Assembly (NCBI GenBank): GCA_016715865.1
Contig: JADJXM010000023.1
Location: 1 to 64,000 of the forward strand
Source: Acidobacteriota bacterium
GTDB lineage: Bacteria; Acidobacteriota; Blastocatellia; RBC074
Direction: 5' to 3'
DNA length: 64,000 nt
Part shown: piece after piece, positions 1 to 8,456 of the stretch
Numbering within the stretch: the stretch's first letter is position 1
Layout: every line of letters starts with the position of its first letter
Notes under the pieces: generated by a model
What the model was told of the DNA's origin: nothing
What the model saw: only the letters and a program-made list of their open reading frames with translations
The model's database searches: none
Position numbers and translations under genes: made by a program

Positions 1-201
1 GCCGACAACTTCTCCGGGCATGACATCGAAACTGACATCCTTGAGGGCCCAGATGGTGTTGTCGTCGGAGTTGGATCCGTTGCGACGGAACGGGTTGCGG
101 ATGGATCCGGCGATGGAGTCGCGCAGGGTGCCGTAGGCGGCCTGTTTGGCTCCGATTCGATATTGCTTGCTCAGGTCACGGACGCTGATAATTGGTCGCA
201 T
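1..201 (-). CDS. ABC transporter ATP-binding protein (Wzt/TagH-like), partial
   Basis: Only the first 67 codons lie in the window; the gene continues past base 1. The translation starts MRPIISVRDLSKQYRIG and reaches WALKDVSFDVMPGEVVG, the typical run-up to the Walker A loop of ABC ATPases. The insert between these blocks (GTLRDSIAGSIRNPFRR) is characteristic of ATPases that export polysaccharide or O-antigen. Its natural partner is the ABC-2 permease at 9721-10575, on the same strand but about 9.5 kb upstream, so the pair has been split. The Walker motifs are outside the window, so the call rests on the N-terminus alone. The start is the ATG at 199-201. Confidence 0.8.
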   Translation of the reverse strand, partial: MRPIISVRDLSKQYRIGAKQAAYGTLRDSIAGSIRNPFRRNGSNSDDNTIWALKDVSFDVMPGEVVG

Positions 202-280
202 TCAGGTTAAATCGCAAATTCGCAAAGTTGGCAAAGGATTTACAATCAAGAGGATACGAAGAAGAATTTCGACAGCATTA

Positions 281-412
281 ACAGGATTTTACAGGATTAA
301 CAGGATGAGTCTTGAGGATATTCAAGCCCGAATTCTCTCTCAAACGATCCTCGGCTTAAATCTGTAACTTAATTTTTAAGATGCCTTATCCTGTTAATCC
401 TGTAAATCCTGT
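281..412. repeat. Inverted array of ACAGGATTA-type units
   Basis: Three units of about 9 bp (ACAGGATTT/ACAGGATTA) at 281-306 are repeated in reverse complement at 388-412, so a transcript could fold into a hairpin of about 25 bp around an unrelated 80-bp loop. It sits between the ABC ATPase start and the SpoU gene. Apart from this element, I see nothing else in 202-526. Confidence 0.75.
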
Positions 413-526
413 GGAAATTAATTCTTCATTCGGGATATGCCACAATGGCCTGAGCAGTTACTTTTTTAGGATTGAACTGGATTTTCCAGACTCAGTTATA
501 ATCCAGTAAATCCAAACAAATCCTGG

Positions 527-1105
527 TCATTCTGCTGATGCGGCCAGGGCTGATCTCTGATCGAGTGAAGCAGGCTCGACGAGCTTCAGGATTTCATACA
601 TCAAAACGCTCGCAGCAGTCGAGACATTTAGAGAATTTACCATTCCATATACAGGCAGGTGAACGATGTGATCCGATAGTTCGAGCACTTCAGGTGAAAC
701 TCCGTCGTATTCTCTACCCAGGACAAGACATACGGGCAACCGATAGCAGATATTCGTATAGGGAACGCTCGATCCTGCCAATTCAAGCGAGACGATATTG
801 ACGCCTGAAAGTTTCAGGGACGTGATAACCTCGACAACATTCTCCCTGTATTCCCAGGGTACCCACTTTTCTGCCCCACGGGATGCGGATTTAATTTTCT
901 TGTTTGGAGGAACGATTGTATTTCCACAGATAAAAACCTTAGTTGCCAGGATTCCATCTGCGAGGCGGAGAATGGTTCCTATGTTATGAGCGCACTTCAG
1001 GCTATCCAGAACCAGATATATCGGGTTTCTGGGGATTTTATGAAAATCCTTCCTGGGGGTTTTCGCTGCCCTTATACTTTCCTTGGATAGCGGCGTTATT
1101 AACAT
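527..1105 (-). CDS. SpoU/TrmH family RNA 2'-O-methyltransferase
   Basis: A 192-residue protein of the SPOUT class, which transfers a methyl group from S-adenosylmethionine to a ribose 2'-OH in tRNA or rRNA. All three family motifs are visible: motif 1 CAHNIGTILRLAD near residue 40 with the conserved Asn and Arg, motif 2 LVLGREYDGVS, and motif 3 VNSLNVSTAASVLMYE at the C-terminal knot. It lacks the N-terminal substrate-binding domain of longer homologues and resembles TrmH-like short forms; the target RNA cannot be told from sequence. The ATG at 1105 is preferred over a TTG five codons upstream because GAGGA lies 5 nt before it. It lies downstream of a small gene ending at 1125, probably co-transcribed, and does not look related to polysaccharide synthesis. 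Confidence 0.85.
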   Translation of the reverse strand: MLITPLSKESIRAAKTPRKDFHKIPRNPIYLVLDSLKCAHNIGTILRLADGILATKVFICGNTIVPPNKKIKSASRGAEKWVPWEYRENVVEVITSLKLSGVNIVSLELAGSSVPYTNICYRLPVCLVLGREYDGVSPEVLELSDHIVHLPVYGMVNSLNVSTAASVLMYEILKLVEPASLDQRSALAASAE

Positions 1106-1124
1106 AGAAGTCCTCGTCAAGGGA

Positions 1125-1328
1125 TCAGGGTTGCCATGTATCTTCCCAACTTGAATCCCAGTGTGGGTGCCTGCTTTTCAGCTTATCGATCTGAGCCTGA
1201 CAATTTTTTATCGTCCGCAAAGCCATATTCACAGCATCGGGATCAGAAGTTTTATATCGATTATATTTCTCGATGTGGTCTCTGACCGCGGCTCTTTGAC
1301 TATCAAGTTGTTCACGTTCGTCAGCCAT
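1125..1328 (-). CDS. Small hypothetical protein, 67 aa
   Basis: A short, charged, largely helical protein with no signal peptide or membrane segment. It ends in a Trp/His-rich tail (RHPHWDSSWEDTWQP). The stop lies 19 bp upstream of the methyltransferase start, so the two are probably co-transcribed. The heptad-like pattern in the first 50 residues (QRAAVRDHIEKY, ALRTIKNCQAQIDKL) suggests a coiled coil. I do not recognise a family. A GGAG lies about 10 nt before the ATG. The 235 bp upstream (1329-1563) hold a 30-bp box at 1442-1471 that recurs at 21073, and nothing else I can name. Confidence 0.55.
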   Translation of the reverse strand: MADEREQLDSQRAAVRDHIEKYNRYKTSDPDAVNMALRTIKNCQAQIDKLKSRHPHWDSSWEDTWQP

Positions 1329-1441
1329 AAGTATCCGGCTCCAGATTTCGATGATATCACACTAGACCACTCGATCCAGTCGGGTGACTTTCATCAGCTT
1401 TCACCACAATATTTTAAGACACACTTTTCCCATTGATAGAC

Positions 1442-1471
1442 ACCGTAAAGGAAACCTCGTGTCGAGGCAGC
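1442..1471. repeat. 30-bp dispersed box, copy 1
   Basis: The segment TAAAGGAAACCTCGTGTCGA plus the following GGCAGC recurs at 21073-21102 with two mismatches over 30 bp. It contains a small CCTCG-tgt-CGAGG hairpin. Both copies lie in non-coding DNA a short distance from gene ends. Function unknown. Confidence 0.5.
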
Positions 1472-1563
1472 TTATGATGGATTAAAAAGAGCCGGGCAAG
1501 GAAAATGCAGACAATTATCACTCAACCCTGGAGCGGCAAAGAGATATTTCCCGTACCCCGATT

Positions 1564-2352
<789 letters not shown>

Positions 2353-2386
2353 GTTTAATCTAGAATGGCTATTGAGGGATCTGCCG

Positions 2387-2494
2387 CCCGCGTTCGCGGG
2401 CTTGGGAAATATGTTGATGCGTTCCCAGGGTTCCGCTCGGCCCGGTGGGCCTCGCTACACCCTGGGCTTTATTCTCTCACCCGCTTCGCGGGTT
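2387..2494. repeat. Dispersed repeat D1, copy 1
   Basis: A block of small hairpins: CCGCCCGCGTTCGCGGGCT, then a GTTCCCAGGG...CCCTGGGC stem around a GGCCCGGTGGGCC core, then ACCCGCTTCGCGGGTT. Closely related copies lie at 4472-4580 and 6798-6913, with a partial one at 3486-3524. All four are in the accessory part of the polysaccharide locus. Confidence 0.75.
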
Positions 2495-2790
2495 AAAGGC
2501 AAACGATGCCATTTCGCGGATTCATGTCATAAGGTAATTCAGGCTGTGGCATCGATCCATTCAGGATCGTATTCTCTCACCCGCGTTCGCGGGTTAAAGA
2601 CAAACGATGCCATTTCGCGGATTCATGTCACAAGGTAATTCAGGCTGTGGCATCGATCCATTCAGGATCGTATTTCTCTCACCCCGCGTTCGCGGAGGGT
2701 ACAAACGATGCCATTTCGCGGATGCTCTATTTTCTCACGGTAGATTCAGGTGTGTGGCATCGATCCATTCAGGATCGTGGAGGCTTCTCA
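2470..2790. repeat. Tandem repeat, about 101-bp period, three copies
   Basis: The landmark AAACGATGCCATTTCGCGGA starts at 2501, 2602 and 2703, exactly 101 bp apart. Between landmarks the sequence GGCATCGATCCATTCAGGAT recurs. The first unit grows out of repeat D1. Reading frames through it are not protein-like. Confidence 0.85.
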
Positions 2791-2904
2791 ACCCACGTTC
2801 GCGGAAAGCCTGGGGCATGAACCAAGGGTCGCCAATGCTTTATTTTCCCACCCTCGCTGGCAGTGGATAGGATTTCCAATTCCCATGATGTCGGTTCCTC
2901 GGTG

Positions 2905-3505
2905 GAGGTTTCTCAACCGGCGAAGCCGGTGTCAGCATAAAGCCTGGGGCGAGCCCCAGGAGCCATTCCATTTATTTTCCCAGCCCGCCCTGGCGGGCGA
3001 CAAGTACAACATTTATTTCCAATTCCCATGATGATTGAGGCTTGCTCCGCGGTGGTTTCTCAGCCGGCGAAGCCGGTGTCAGCATAAAGCCTGGGGCGTG
3101 AGCCCCAGGGAGCCATTCCATTTATTTTCCCAGCCCGCCCTGGCGGGCGACAGTACAACATTTATTTCCAATTCCCATGATGATCAGGCTCGCTCCACGG
3201 TGGTTTCTCAACCGGCGAAGCCGGTGTCAGCATAAAGCCTGGGGCGTGAGCCCCAGGGAGCCATTCCATTTATTTCCCCAGCCCGCCCTGGCGGGCGACA
3301 GTACAACATTTATTTCCAATTCCCATGATGATCAGGCTCGCTCCACGGTGGTTTCTCAACCGGCGAAGCCGGTGTCAGCATAAAGCCTGGGGCGTGAGCC
3401 CCAGGGAGCCATTCCATTTATTTTCCCAGCCCGCCCTGGCGGGCGTCAGATAAACAATTTTTTTCCAATTCCCATTTGGTTGATCGCGTTCCCAGGGCCT
3501 CGCTC
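2905..3505. repeat. Tandem repeat, 147-148-bp period, four copies (D2)
   Basis: The landmark AACCGGCGAAGCCGGTGTCA (one copy has AGCCGG) begins at 2915, 3062, 3210 and 3358. Each unit contains three palindromes: CCGGCGAAGCCGG, CCTGGGGCGTGAGCCCCAGG and GCCCGCCCTGGCGGGC. A truncated single unit lies at 7115-7190, where it forms the end of a glycosyltransferase gene. With the 101-bp array, it fills the 1.17-kb gene-free stretch 2353-3521. Confidence 0.9.
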
Positions 3506-3521
3506 CATCCTGGGCTTAATT

Positions 3522-4106
3522 CTAGATGCCCGATTTCAATAATTCCGCCAGATTATCGAACAGTTCAGGCATTTCAAGAACATCAGCGAACTGCTTTACC
3601 CAATATTTAATTCGTTTATGGTCAAGATCCTTATGAACATCCAGTATTCTGCGAATGTCCTGATAATCAATTTCGCGAGCAGCGATGGCCTTCATAACGA
3701 TAATATCTTCCGGGGTCGGAAGCTGAATATCGAACTCCCCAAGCGACGTTTTTCGTGTGTGTTCAATCAGCTCCCATTCGAATGGAGTCGCCGCGAGAGA
3801 GATATCTATATCAAGGCCGCTCGGCTCATGTCTCAGCAGTAAAACGCGGGAACGTTTAACGAAATCCAGCGCATCATTGATGCGCGGAACAAAGCCGAAA
3901 CGGGCGCCTGAATTTAGAAAATCCTCGGCATGGTCAAGATCCAGCCAGACGATCGAATCTATATCCTGTGTGGAGCGGGGTGTAACCAGAAAGGCGACGG
4001 CAATGCCACCGATTATCGAGTAAGGAACATCGCGCTCTTTGAACCATAGCGTCATTGATTCAAGGGCGTTTGTAAACGACTGATCAAGATTTATTTGATC
4101 CGGCAT
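3522..4106 (-). CDS. Nucleotidyltransferase-fold protein (AbiEii-like)
   Basis: A 194-residue protein with the DNA polymerase beta-type nucleotidyltransferase signature. YSIIGGIAVAFL at about residues 29-40 gives the helical GG motif, STQDIDSIV at 45-53 gives the first acidic pair, and LDIDISLA further on supplies the third acidic residue. The family includes AbiEii-type toxins, antitoxin-like MNT proteins and housekeeping sugar or nucleotide transferases. It overlaps the preceding 80-residue gene by 23 bp, the layout of a coupled two-gene module such as toxin-antitoxin. Which partner would be toxic is not shown. Its stop lies within a partial copy of dispersed repeat D1, and repeats flank the module on both sides, which suits an acquired cassette. 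Confidence 0.75.
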   Translation of the reverse strand: MPDQINLDQSFTNALESMTLWFKERDVPYSIIGGIAVAFLVTPRSTQDIDSIVWLDLDHAEDFLNSGARFGFVPRINDALDFVKRSRVLLLRHEPSGLDIDISLAATPFEWELIEHTRKTSLGEFDIQLPTPEDIIVMKAIAAREIDYQDIRRILDVHKDLDHKRIKYWVKQFADVLEMPELFDNLAELLKSGI

Positions 4107-4326
4107 AGGACTCGCGAATGATTTTCCATCTTTGCCAGGTCTGATCGTCTTCAGACGCGCGCGGCAATGTCCATCCGAAAGTGGCAGCGGCGCCGAATAG
4201 TGCAGCGAGTTGTTTCAATTTCACCTCGGGAGGCGTATTGACCAGCTCCTGATTGATTCGTTGATTGGCAAGCCGCCATCGCTCTTTGAATTCCAGAGCT
4301 TCTTCTTTGGTGAGCTTCAATGTCAT
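4084..4326 (-). CDS. Small helical partner of the nucleotidyltransferase, 80 aa
   Basis: An 80-residue, charged, probably all-helical protein that starts MTLKLTKEEALEFKERW and carries QLAALFGAAATFGWTL in its middle. Small proteins of this type commonly precede AbiEii-like nucleotidyltransferases in cyanobacteria and acidobacteria (recalled pattern, not searched). The 23-bp overlap with the downstream gene suggests translational coupling and a fixed stoichiometry. There is no DNA-binding motif I can see. It could be an antitoxin, a specificity subunit or just a conserved partner. Confidence 0.65.
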   Translation of the reverse strand: MTLKLTKEEALEFKERWRLANQRINQELVNTPPEVKLKQLAALFGAAATFGWTLPRASEDDQTWQRWKIIRESYAGSNKS

Positions 4327-4335
4327 ACGAGCACA

Positions 4336-4473
4336 TTATGACTCAAAATCGACCTTTTCGTAAACATCGCCCAGAGCGAGCGAGCAATCGATTGAAGCCA
4401 GCCTGATCGATGCGGTCGGATCATCCGATTCCGGGAGCAGCCACTGGCCGTCGTGTTGTCGTGTGTAGTGGTC
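4336..4473 (-). pseudogene. C-terminal stub of a Uma2-family endonuclease
   Basis: About 45 codons ending in a TAA at 4336 read HDGQWLLPESDDPTASIRL, then SIDCSLALGDVYEKVDFES. This matches the usual C-terminus of Uma2 (DUF820) PD-(D/E)XK proteins. There is no start codon, and homology stops abruptly where dispersed repeat D1 begins near 4474, so the catalytic N-terminal part is gone. It is too short to be functional. Confidence 0.65.
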
Positions 4474-4580
4474 GCGGGCTCCGTGATCAATTTGATTGCG
4501 TACCCAGGGTTCCGGGTTCCGCTCGGCCCGGTGGGCCTCGCTCCACCCTGGGCTTTATTCTCTAACCCGCTTCGCGGGTT
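4472..4580. repeat. Dispersed repeat D1, copy 2
   Basis: Shares GCGGGCTCCGTGATCAATTT with the 6798 copy, and the GGCCCGGTGGGCC core and CCCGCTTCGCGGGTT hairpin with both other copies. Its left edge coincides with the end of Uma2 homology. Its right end overlaps the last codons of the glycosyltransferase at 4562. Confidence 0.75.
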
Positions 4581-5476
4581 GGCGCCAAGATCTGATGGGC
4601 GATGGTTTTAAGCACCAGGATCCAGAGATCAGGCTGGAACCCCTCGCGATGCGAGCGTATGGCCTCGATCAGGTGGCGGCGTGCACGGTCCCAGCGGCGA
4701 TGGTTATAAGAATCATAGCCGATATAGATGTTCTGGTGGTAGATGAACTCATGCAACAGATCGTCTCCGAAGCGCAGAAAGAGCGGATCGCGCCGGAATT
4801 TCTCGAGCATATGTTGATACCGTTGATACATCAGTTCGGGGTCCCTGGTGATGACGCTGCCATCGGAGTGATACTGTGCGAACGGGCCGGGGACGAATTT
4901 GAAGCGGCACCCGGCGATGGCCAGGCGCATCATGAGGTCCCAGTCTTCCTGGGCGGTGCGGTCTTCATCAAATATCCCGAACGATTGAAAGACGCGGGAA
5001 CGGAAGAGTGGAGAATGGATCGGTGTCATGTTCCAGCGAATGTAGTATCTGATCAAGGCATCCTGTGTTTCGGGCGGATCGTCATAGACCTTCATCTTTG
5101 CCATGCCGTCTTTGACCGTTTCGTAATTCGAATAGACCAGATCGATCGAATCGTCCGTCATGAGATGCGAAATCTGTCTTGAGATCTTTTCGGGAGAGAT
5201 GGTGTCGTCGGCATCAAGAAGTTGAATGAACTGTCCGCGTGCGAGGCGGAGTCCGGCGTTGCGGGCGGCACCGAGTCCTGCGTTGGGTTGGTAATGATAG
5301 CGTATATTTCCGTTGAACTGTGTCAGGACATGACGGGTCTCGTCGATCGAACCGTCGTCGATGACGATGATTTCGCGATTCGGCCATGTCTGCGCCAGTG
5401 CGCTCGAAAGGCTTCGCGGCAGAAACCGTGCGTGGTTATATGTCGGAATGATGATGCTGACCAGCGGATCGTTCAT
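4562..5476 (-). CDS. Family 2 glycosyltransferase
   Basis: A 304-residue GT-A enzyme, predicted to add a sugar from a nucleotide-sugar donor to a lipid-linked glycan at the inner membrane. It begins NDPLVSIIIPTYNHARFL; IIVIDDGS binds the nucleotide, and LLDADDTI carries the metal-binding DxD. Later QEDWDLMMRLA matches the acceptor-side ED motif. The start at 5476 is preferred over an upstream in-frame ATG because it gives a 4-bp ATGA overlap with the preceding gene, typical of coupled operon genes. Repeat D1 supplies its last few codons (NPRSG-like C-terminal sequence around a hairpin). Linkage specificity cannot be inferred. Confidence 0.85.
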   Translation of the reverse strand: MNDPLVSIIIPTYNHARFLPRSLSSALAQTWPNREIIVIDDGSIDETRHVLTQFNGNIRYHYQPNAGLGAARNAGLRLARGQFIQLLDADDTISPEKISRQISHLMTDDSIDLVYSNYETVKDGMAKMKVYDDPPETQDALIRYYIRWNMTPIHSPLFRSRVFQSFGIFDEDRTAQEDWDLMMRLAIAGCRFKFVPGPFAQYHSDGSVITRDPELMYQRYQHMLEKFRRDPLFLRFGDDLLHEFIYHQNIYIGYDSYNHRRWDRARRHLIEAIRSHREGFQPDLWILVLKTIAHQILAPTREAG

Positions 5477-6405
5477 GTAGTGAAAATTTTGGCCATGATG
5501 CCATTTTTGATGACAGCGGCGGCGCGTCTGGGTTGGCAAAGTGTCGCCGGAGAACTGGCCCAGGCCTGTCGAATGAACGACATCGCCAGGTCATGGTTTC
5601 CGTTGCGATTGCAGATGTAATATTCATCAAGCAGGGCGACAGAGGCATACCTTCTGAGGGCCCGTCGACCTTCAGACCGATCCAGGAGTCCGTGTTTGCG
5701 CATGACCATGCCCGTGGAGTTGATCATGAGTTCGACGTGCCGGCTGAGCGACTGTTCGTGAACGCGATATGCGATCAGACGGTCGGGCATTCCGTAAAAG
5801 CGTGCGCCCTGGCCGGCTAAAGTCAGCCAGAGGTCATAATCCTCGGCGCCGAAATGATCCGGGGTGGCATCGAACCGGCCTGCCCTATCCAGACACCATC
5901 GCCAGAGCATGACCGACGACACCGCGAATCTGTTTCTGGTCGCAAGCAGGGCGAACATCTCGTCGCCGCTATATTGGCCAATGGGTATGGAGCAGGTCCG
6001 GCTGCGGTCGCCTGAGTCGTCGTTGCTGAAGACATAGCCGTCTGTATAGACAAGGTCGGCGCCGGTGGAATTTATCGTATCGATCTGTCGCTGAAGTTTC
6101 TCGGGCGCCCACAGGTCGTCGGAGTCAAGAAATGCAAAAAGCGGCCCGAGCGCCAGGCTGATGCCGGCATTTCGAGCTTCGGCCAGGCGTTGATGAGATT
6201 GCCGGACAAGACGGATGCGGCGGTCAAGGTCGGCATAACGGAGTGCGATATTGGCGGTCGAATCCTCAGACCCGTCATCGACGATGATGAGTTCCCAGAG
6301 TGGACATGTCTGCCTTAGAACGGATTCAATCGATGCTGCAATGAACCGTTCAGCGTTATACGCAGGCAGGATGATACTGACCAGCAGTTCAGCGCTGTTT
6401 CCCAC
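5473..6405 (-). CDS. Family 2 glycosyltransferase
   Basis: A 310-residue GT-A enzyme with LLVSIILPAYNAERFI at the N-terminus, LIIVDDGSEDST, ARNAGISLA, and the metal-binding FLDSDDLW. GAEDYDLWLTLAGQG is the likely catalytic-base region. It belongs to the same exopolysaccharide operon and overlaps the next glycosyltransferase by 4 bp. The start is a GTG at 6405 and I see no strong ribosome binding site. Upstream there is no gene until 7134; the intervening 728 bp contain a pseudogene stub, an intron-like fragment and repeats, so the operon is interrupted here and this gene may have its own promoter. Confidence 0.85.
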   Translation of the reverse strand: MGNSAELLVSIILPAYNAERFIAASIESVLRQTCPLWELIIVDDGSEDSTANIALRYADLDRRIRLVRQSHQRLAEARNAGISLALGPLFAFLDSDDLWAPEKLQRQIDTINSTGADLVYTDGYVFSNDDSGDRSRTCSIPIGQYSGDEMFALLATRNRFAVSSVMLWRWCLDRAGRFDATPDHFGAEDYDLWLTLAGQGARFYGMPDRLIAYRVHEQSLSRHVELMINSTGMVMRKHGLLDRSEGRRALRRYASVALLDEYYICNRNGNHDLAMSFIRQAWASSPATLCQPRRAAAVIKNGIMAKIFTT

Positions 6406-6435
6406 GATTTTTATCTGTCACTTAAAATGGGTTCA

Positions 6436-6568
6436 ACGATAGATACTGTTGAGAGTGTCTATCAGTTAAGGCAACAAGGCGGCACTCGGGCCATTTTTCC
6501 GGCTGGGGCTTTGGGGAGGACCTTCGCTGCCCGGTCGCGAAACGGATTATAACCGGATTATTTTTATG
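6436..6568 (-). pseudogene. Decayed C-terminus of a paralogue of the 1564-2352 membrane protein
   Basis: On the minus strand, frame 1 gives SGYNPFRD..AKVLP, then a shifted frame gives PEKWPECRLVAL, and a third frame gives LIDTLNSIYR. These align in order with SGYNLFRDWVRQVLP, PEQWPESRLLAF and KLMDTLRPFISR of the intact protein. At least two frameshifts and an internal deletion separate the blocks, and nothing upstream of SGYN remains. The 5' break lies about 30 bp from the intron-like fragment. Confidence 0.7.
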
Positions 6569-6599
6569 CGGGCCGAATTTTTTTCAACTAAATACTGGA

Positions 6600-6765
6600 A
6601 TTCAGCCAGAGGGGGGGTCGCCCCTCGTCCGGACGGGGTTCGCCGGTGCGTCCTGCCTGCTCGCCTCTGACGGGGGTGCGGGTGACGCCGCCCTGTTCGG
6701 CACGCCTGCTCCGCTCTCCTGGCCCGCTGGACTTTCACCCAGCCAGACCCTGGCGCACCGAATGA
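6600..6765 (-). mobile_element. Possible 5' fragment of a group II intron
   Basis: Read on the minus strand from about 6762, the sequence starts GTGCGCCAGGGTCTGG and soon has GGGTGAAAGTCC. That pairing is typical of bacterial group II intron 5' ends (GUGCG start, domain I stem with GUGAAAGUCC). It continues GC-rich for about 160 bp and then stops. No reverse transcriptase ORF or domain V hairpin is visible nearby, so it would be a dead remnant. The call rests on motif resemblance only. Confidence 0.4.
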
Positions 6766-6797
6766 ACACGAAACATTATTTAGTGCAATCAAAAATT

Positions 6798-6913
6798 CTG
6801 CCGCCCGCTGTCGCGGGCTCCGTGATCAATTTGACTGCGTTCCCAGGGTTGCGCTCGGCCCGGTGGGCCTCGCTTCACCCTGGGCTTTATTCTCCCACCC
6901 GCTTCGCGGGTTG
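6798..6913. repeat. Dispersed repeat D1, copy 3
   Basis: Contains CCGCCCGCTGTCGCGGGCT, CCGTGATCAATTTGACTGCG, the GGCCCGGTGGGCC core and CCCGCTTCGCGGGTT, in the same order as the copies at 2387 and 4472. Confidence 0.75.
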
Positions 6914-6917
6914 GGGG

Positions 6918-7030
6918 CAAACGATACCATTTCGCGAGTTCATACCAACGATACCATTTCGTGAGTTCATGCCAAACGATACCATTTCGCGAGTTCATGC
7001 CAAACGATACCATTTCGCCGGTTCATGCCA
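6918..7030. repeat. Short tandem repeat, 27-28-bp period, four copies
   Basis: ACGATACCATTTCGCGAGTT begins at 6921, 6948, 6976 and 7004, head to tail with no spacers; copies differ by one to three bases. The unit is a variant of the landmark in the 101-bp array at 2470, so a longer unit may have collapsed. The lack of spacers excludes a CRISPR array. Confidence 0.85.
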
Positions 7031-7114
7031 TCAGATTATTCCGGCCTTGGCCTCGATCCACTCAGGTCTCAATTCTCTCACTCTCAATCGAAGGTTGGGG
7101 ATAGTATTATCAGG

Positions 7115-7190
7115 GTTGCTCCGCGGAGGTTTCTCAACCGGCGAAGCCGGTGTCAGCATAAAGCCTGGGGCGTGAGCCCCAGGGAGCCAT
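7115..7190. repeat. Solo, truncated copy of repeat D2
   Basis: Matches the first half of the 148-bp unit at 2905-3505 (AACCGGCGAAGCCGGTGTCA through GCCCCAGGGAGCCATT). It overlaps the 3' end of the adjacent glycosyltransferase gene and encodes its last residues and stop codon. Confidence 0.85.
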
Positions 7191-8450
7191 TAAAAGATTC
7201 CGATAGAGAGTAAGGTGTTGACGGGCAACGGATGCGGGGTCGTGCATACGGCTGGTGATTTCGCGAGAGCGGGCGCCCATCTCGATCAAATCGTCTGCTG
7301 TAAGCAACATGTGGATTCCGCTGGCGAGGTCGTCGAAATCGCCGAGGGTCGCAAGGTATCCGGTCTTCCCTGTTTCGATGATATCGGGTGCGATGCCGGT
7401 ATCGAATGCGGCAACTGGAGTGCCGCAGAGCATCGACTCGGAGATCATCATCGGCCCTGAATCCGCGAGCGACGGACTGACGAAGATATCCGCAGCCTGA
7501 TAGATGAGAGCCATGAGCAGTTCATCCGAGACATGGCCAAGTGAGCGCCCCTCGAATGGCAGTGTTTCAATCAGTTTGCGCCCATCATGTCCGACTGCCA
7601 GAAGGAAGACCCGGTCAGCGGGCATCATCGCGGCAAGTCGATCGAAAGCGCGGGCCAGTTCGGTCATTCCCTTGCGGCGATCGTTCAGATAAGTCGCTCC
7701 GAAGAGGACTATCTTTTTATCGACTGGCAGGTGCAGGGCTTCGCGTGCCAGCCGGCGATCCCATGGTCGAAATGTTTCAGTGTCCATTGGAAGCGGGATG
7801 CGTTCCACGCGATTATTGTGAAACAGAGAACTTTCGCGTGCGCGGTTTTCTCCCCACGAGGTCGGAGCGACAAAGGTGATCGGCAGACCTGTCAGCATGT
7901 CCTTCTTTCGCTGCCAGATGCGGCGGCTCAGATCGTTATCGTCGTGTGAGCCAAGTCGCGGGCATCTTCCGCACTGCTTTGTATAACCATCACAGCCGAA
8001 AGAGTAATGGCAGCCTCCGGCGAAGGGTTCGAGGTCGTGTATGACCCAGACTACAGGAGCCTGGAGCTGGTCACAAAGAAGCCGGATGCTCCTGATGTTC
8101 AGAAAATCGTTCATCCAGTGAAGGACGAGGATGCGTTCGGGATCCGGGCCGGCATCAAGCAGCGGGGCGAGTTCGACGCGCGGCGGCAGGTCGGGATTAA
8201 ATTTGTAGTCGGTGATGAGAGGTCCGCGGCGGAGGCCGGGGAGGTGGTTGCTTATCTTATTAATTAATGTGGTGGTGAATGGATCGTTGCGGGGCGGCAG
8301 TTTGACGATCTCCGGTTCGTCTTCGATCTGTCGATAACGGACATAAAGAGTCGATTCCGCTCCCTGATCGATCAGTGAGCGATGCAGACGCCATGCCGCA
8401 CGAGCCGCTCCACCAGAGATATCTTCAGCCGAAAAATGCCAGATCTTCAT
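7134..8450 (-). CDS. Family 4 (GT-B) glycosyltransferase with repeat-derived C-terminus
   Basis: A 438-residue GT-B enzyme of the exopolysaccharide operon. It opens MKIWHFSAEDISGGAARAAW; a Cys-rich block (GGCHYSFGCDGY then CGRCPRLG) near residues 150-170 resembles colanic-acid-type glycosyltransferases. VLFGATYLNDRRKGM starts the donor-binding domain. The donor-site motif is ADIFVSPSLADSGPMMISES, where the usual E-x7-E is replaced by a D/E arrangement. The last 18 residues (MAPWGSRPRLYADTGFAG) and the TGA are encoded entirely by repeat D2, so the original C-terminus was replaced or extended by repeat insertion. The ATG at 8450 has no obvious Shine-Dalgarno sequence. Confidence 0.85.
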   Translation of the reverse strand: MKIWHFSAEDISGGAARAAWRLHRSLIDQGAESTLYVRYRQIEDEPEIVKLPPRNDPFTTTLINKISNHLPGLRRGPLITDYKFNPDLPPRVELAPLLDAGPDPERILVLHWMNDFLNIRSIRLLCDQLQAPVVWVIHDLEPFAGGCHYSFGCDGYTKQCGRCPRLGSHDDNDLSRRIWQRKKDMLTGLPITFVAPTSWGENRARESSLFHNNRVERIPLPMDTETFRPWDRRLAREALHLPVDKKIVLFGATYLNDRRKGMTELARAFDRLAAMMPADRVFLLAVGHDGRKLIETLPFEGRSLGHVSDELLMALIYQAADIFVSPSLADSGPMMISESMLCGTPVAAFDTGIAPDIIETGKTGYLATLGDFDDLASGIHMLLTADDLIEMGARSREITSRMHDPASVARQHLTLYRNLLMAPWGSRPRLYADTGFAG

Positions 8451-8456
8451 GGGGAG

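Noticed and set aside
6547..6792. 81-residue minus-strand ORF
   Set aside because: Highly basic, Arg-rich translation of the GC-rich intron-like fragment; no domain.
6918..7030. CRISPR array
   Set aside because: The 27-28-bp units are head to tail without spacers and no cas genes are present.
6762..7175. 137-residue plus-strand ORF
   Set aside because: It reads through repeats D1, the 28-bp array and D2; the peptide is repetitive and made only of repeat sequence.
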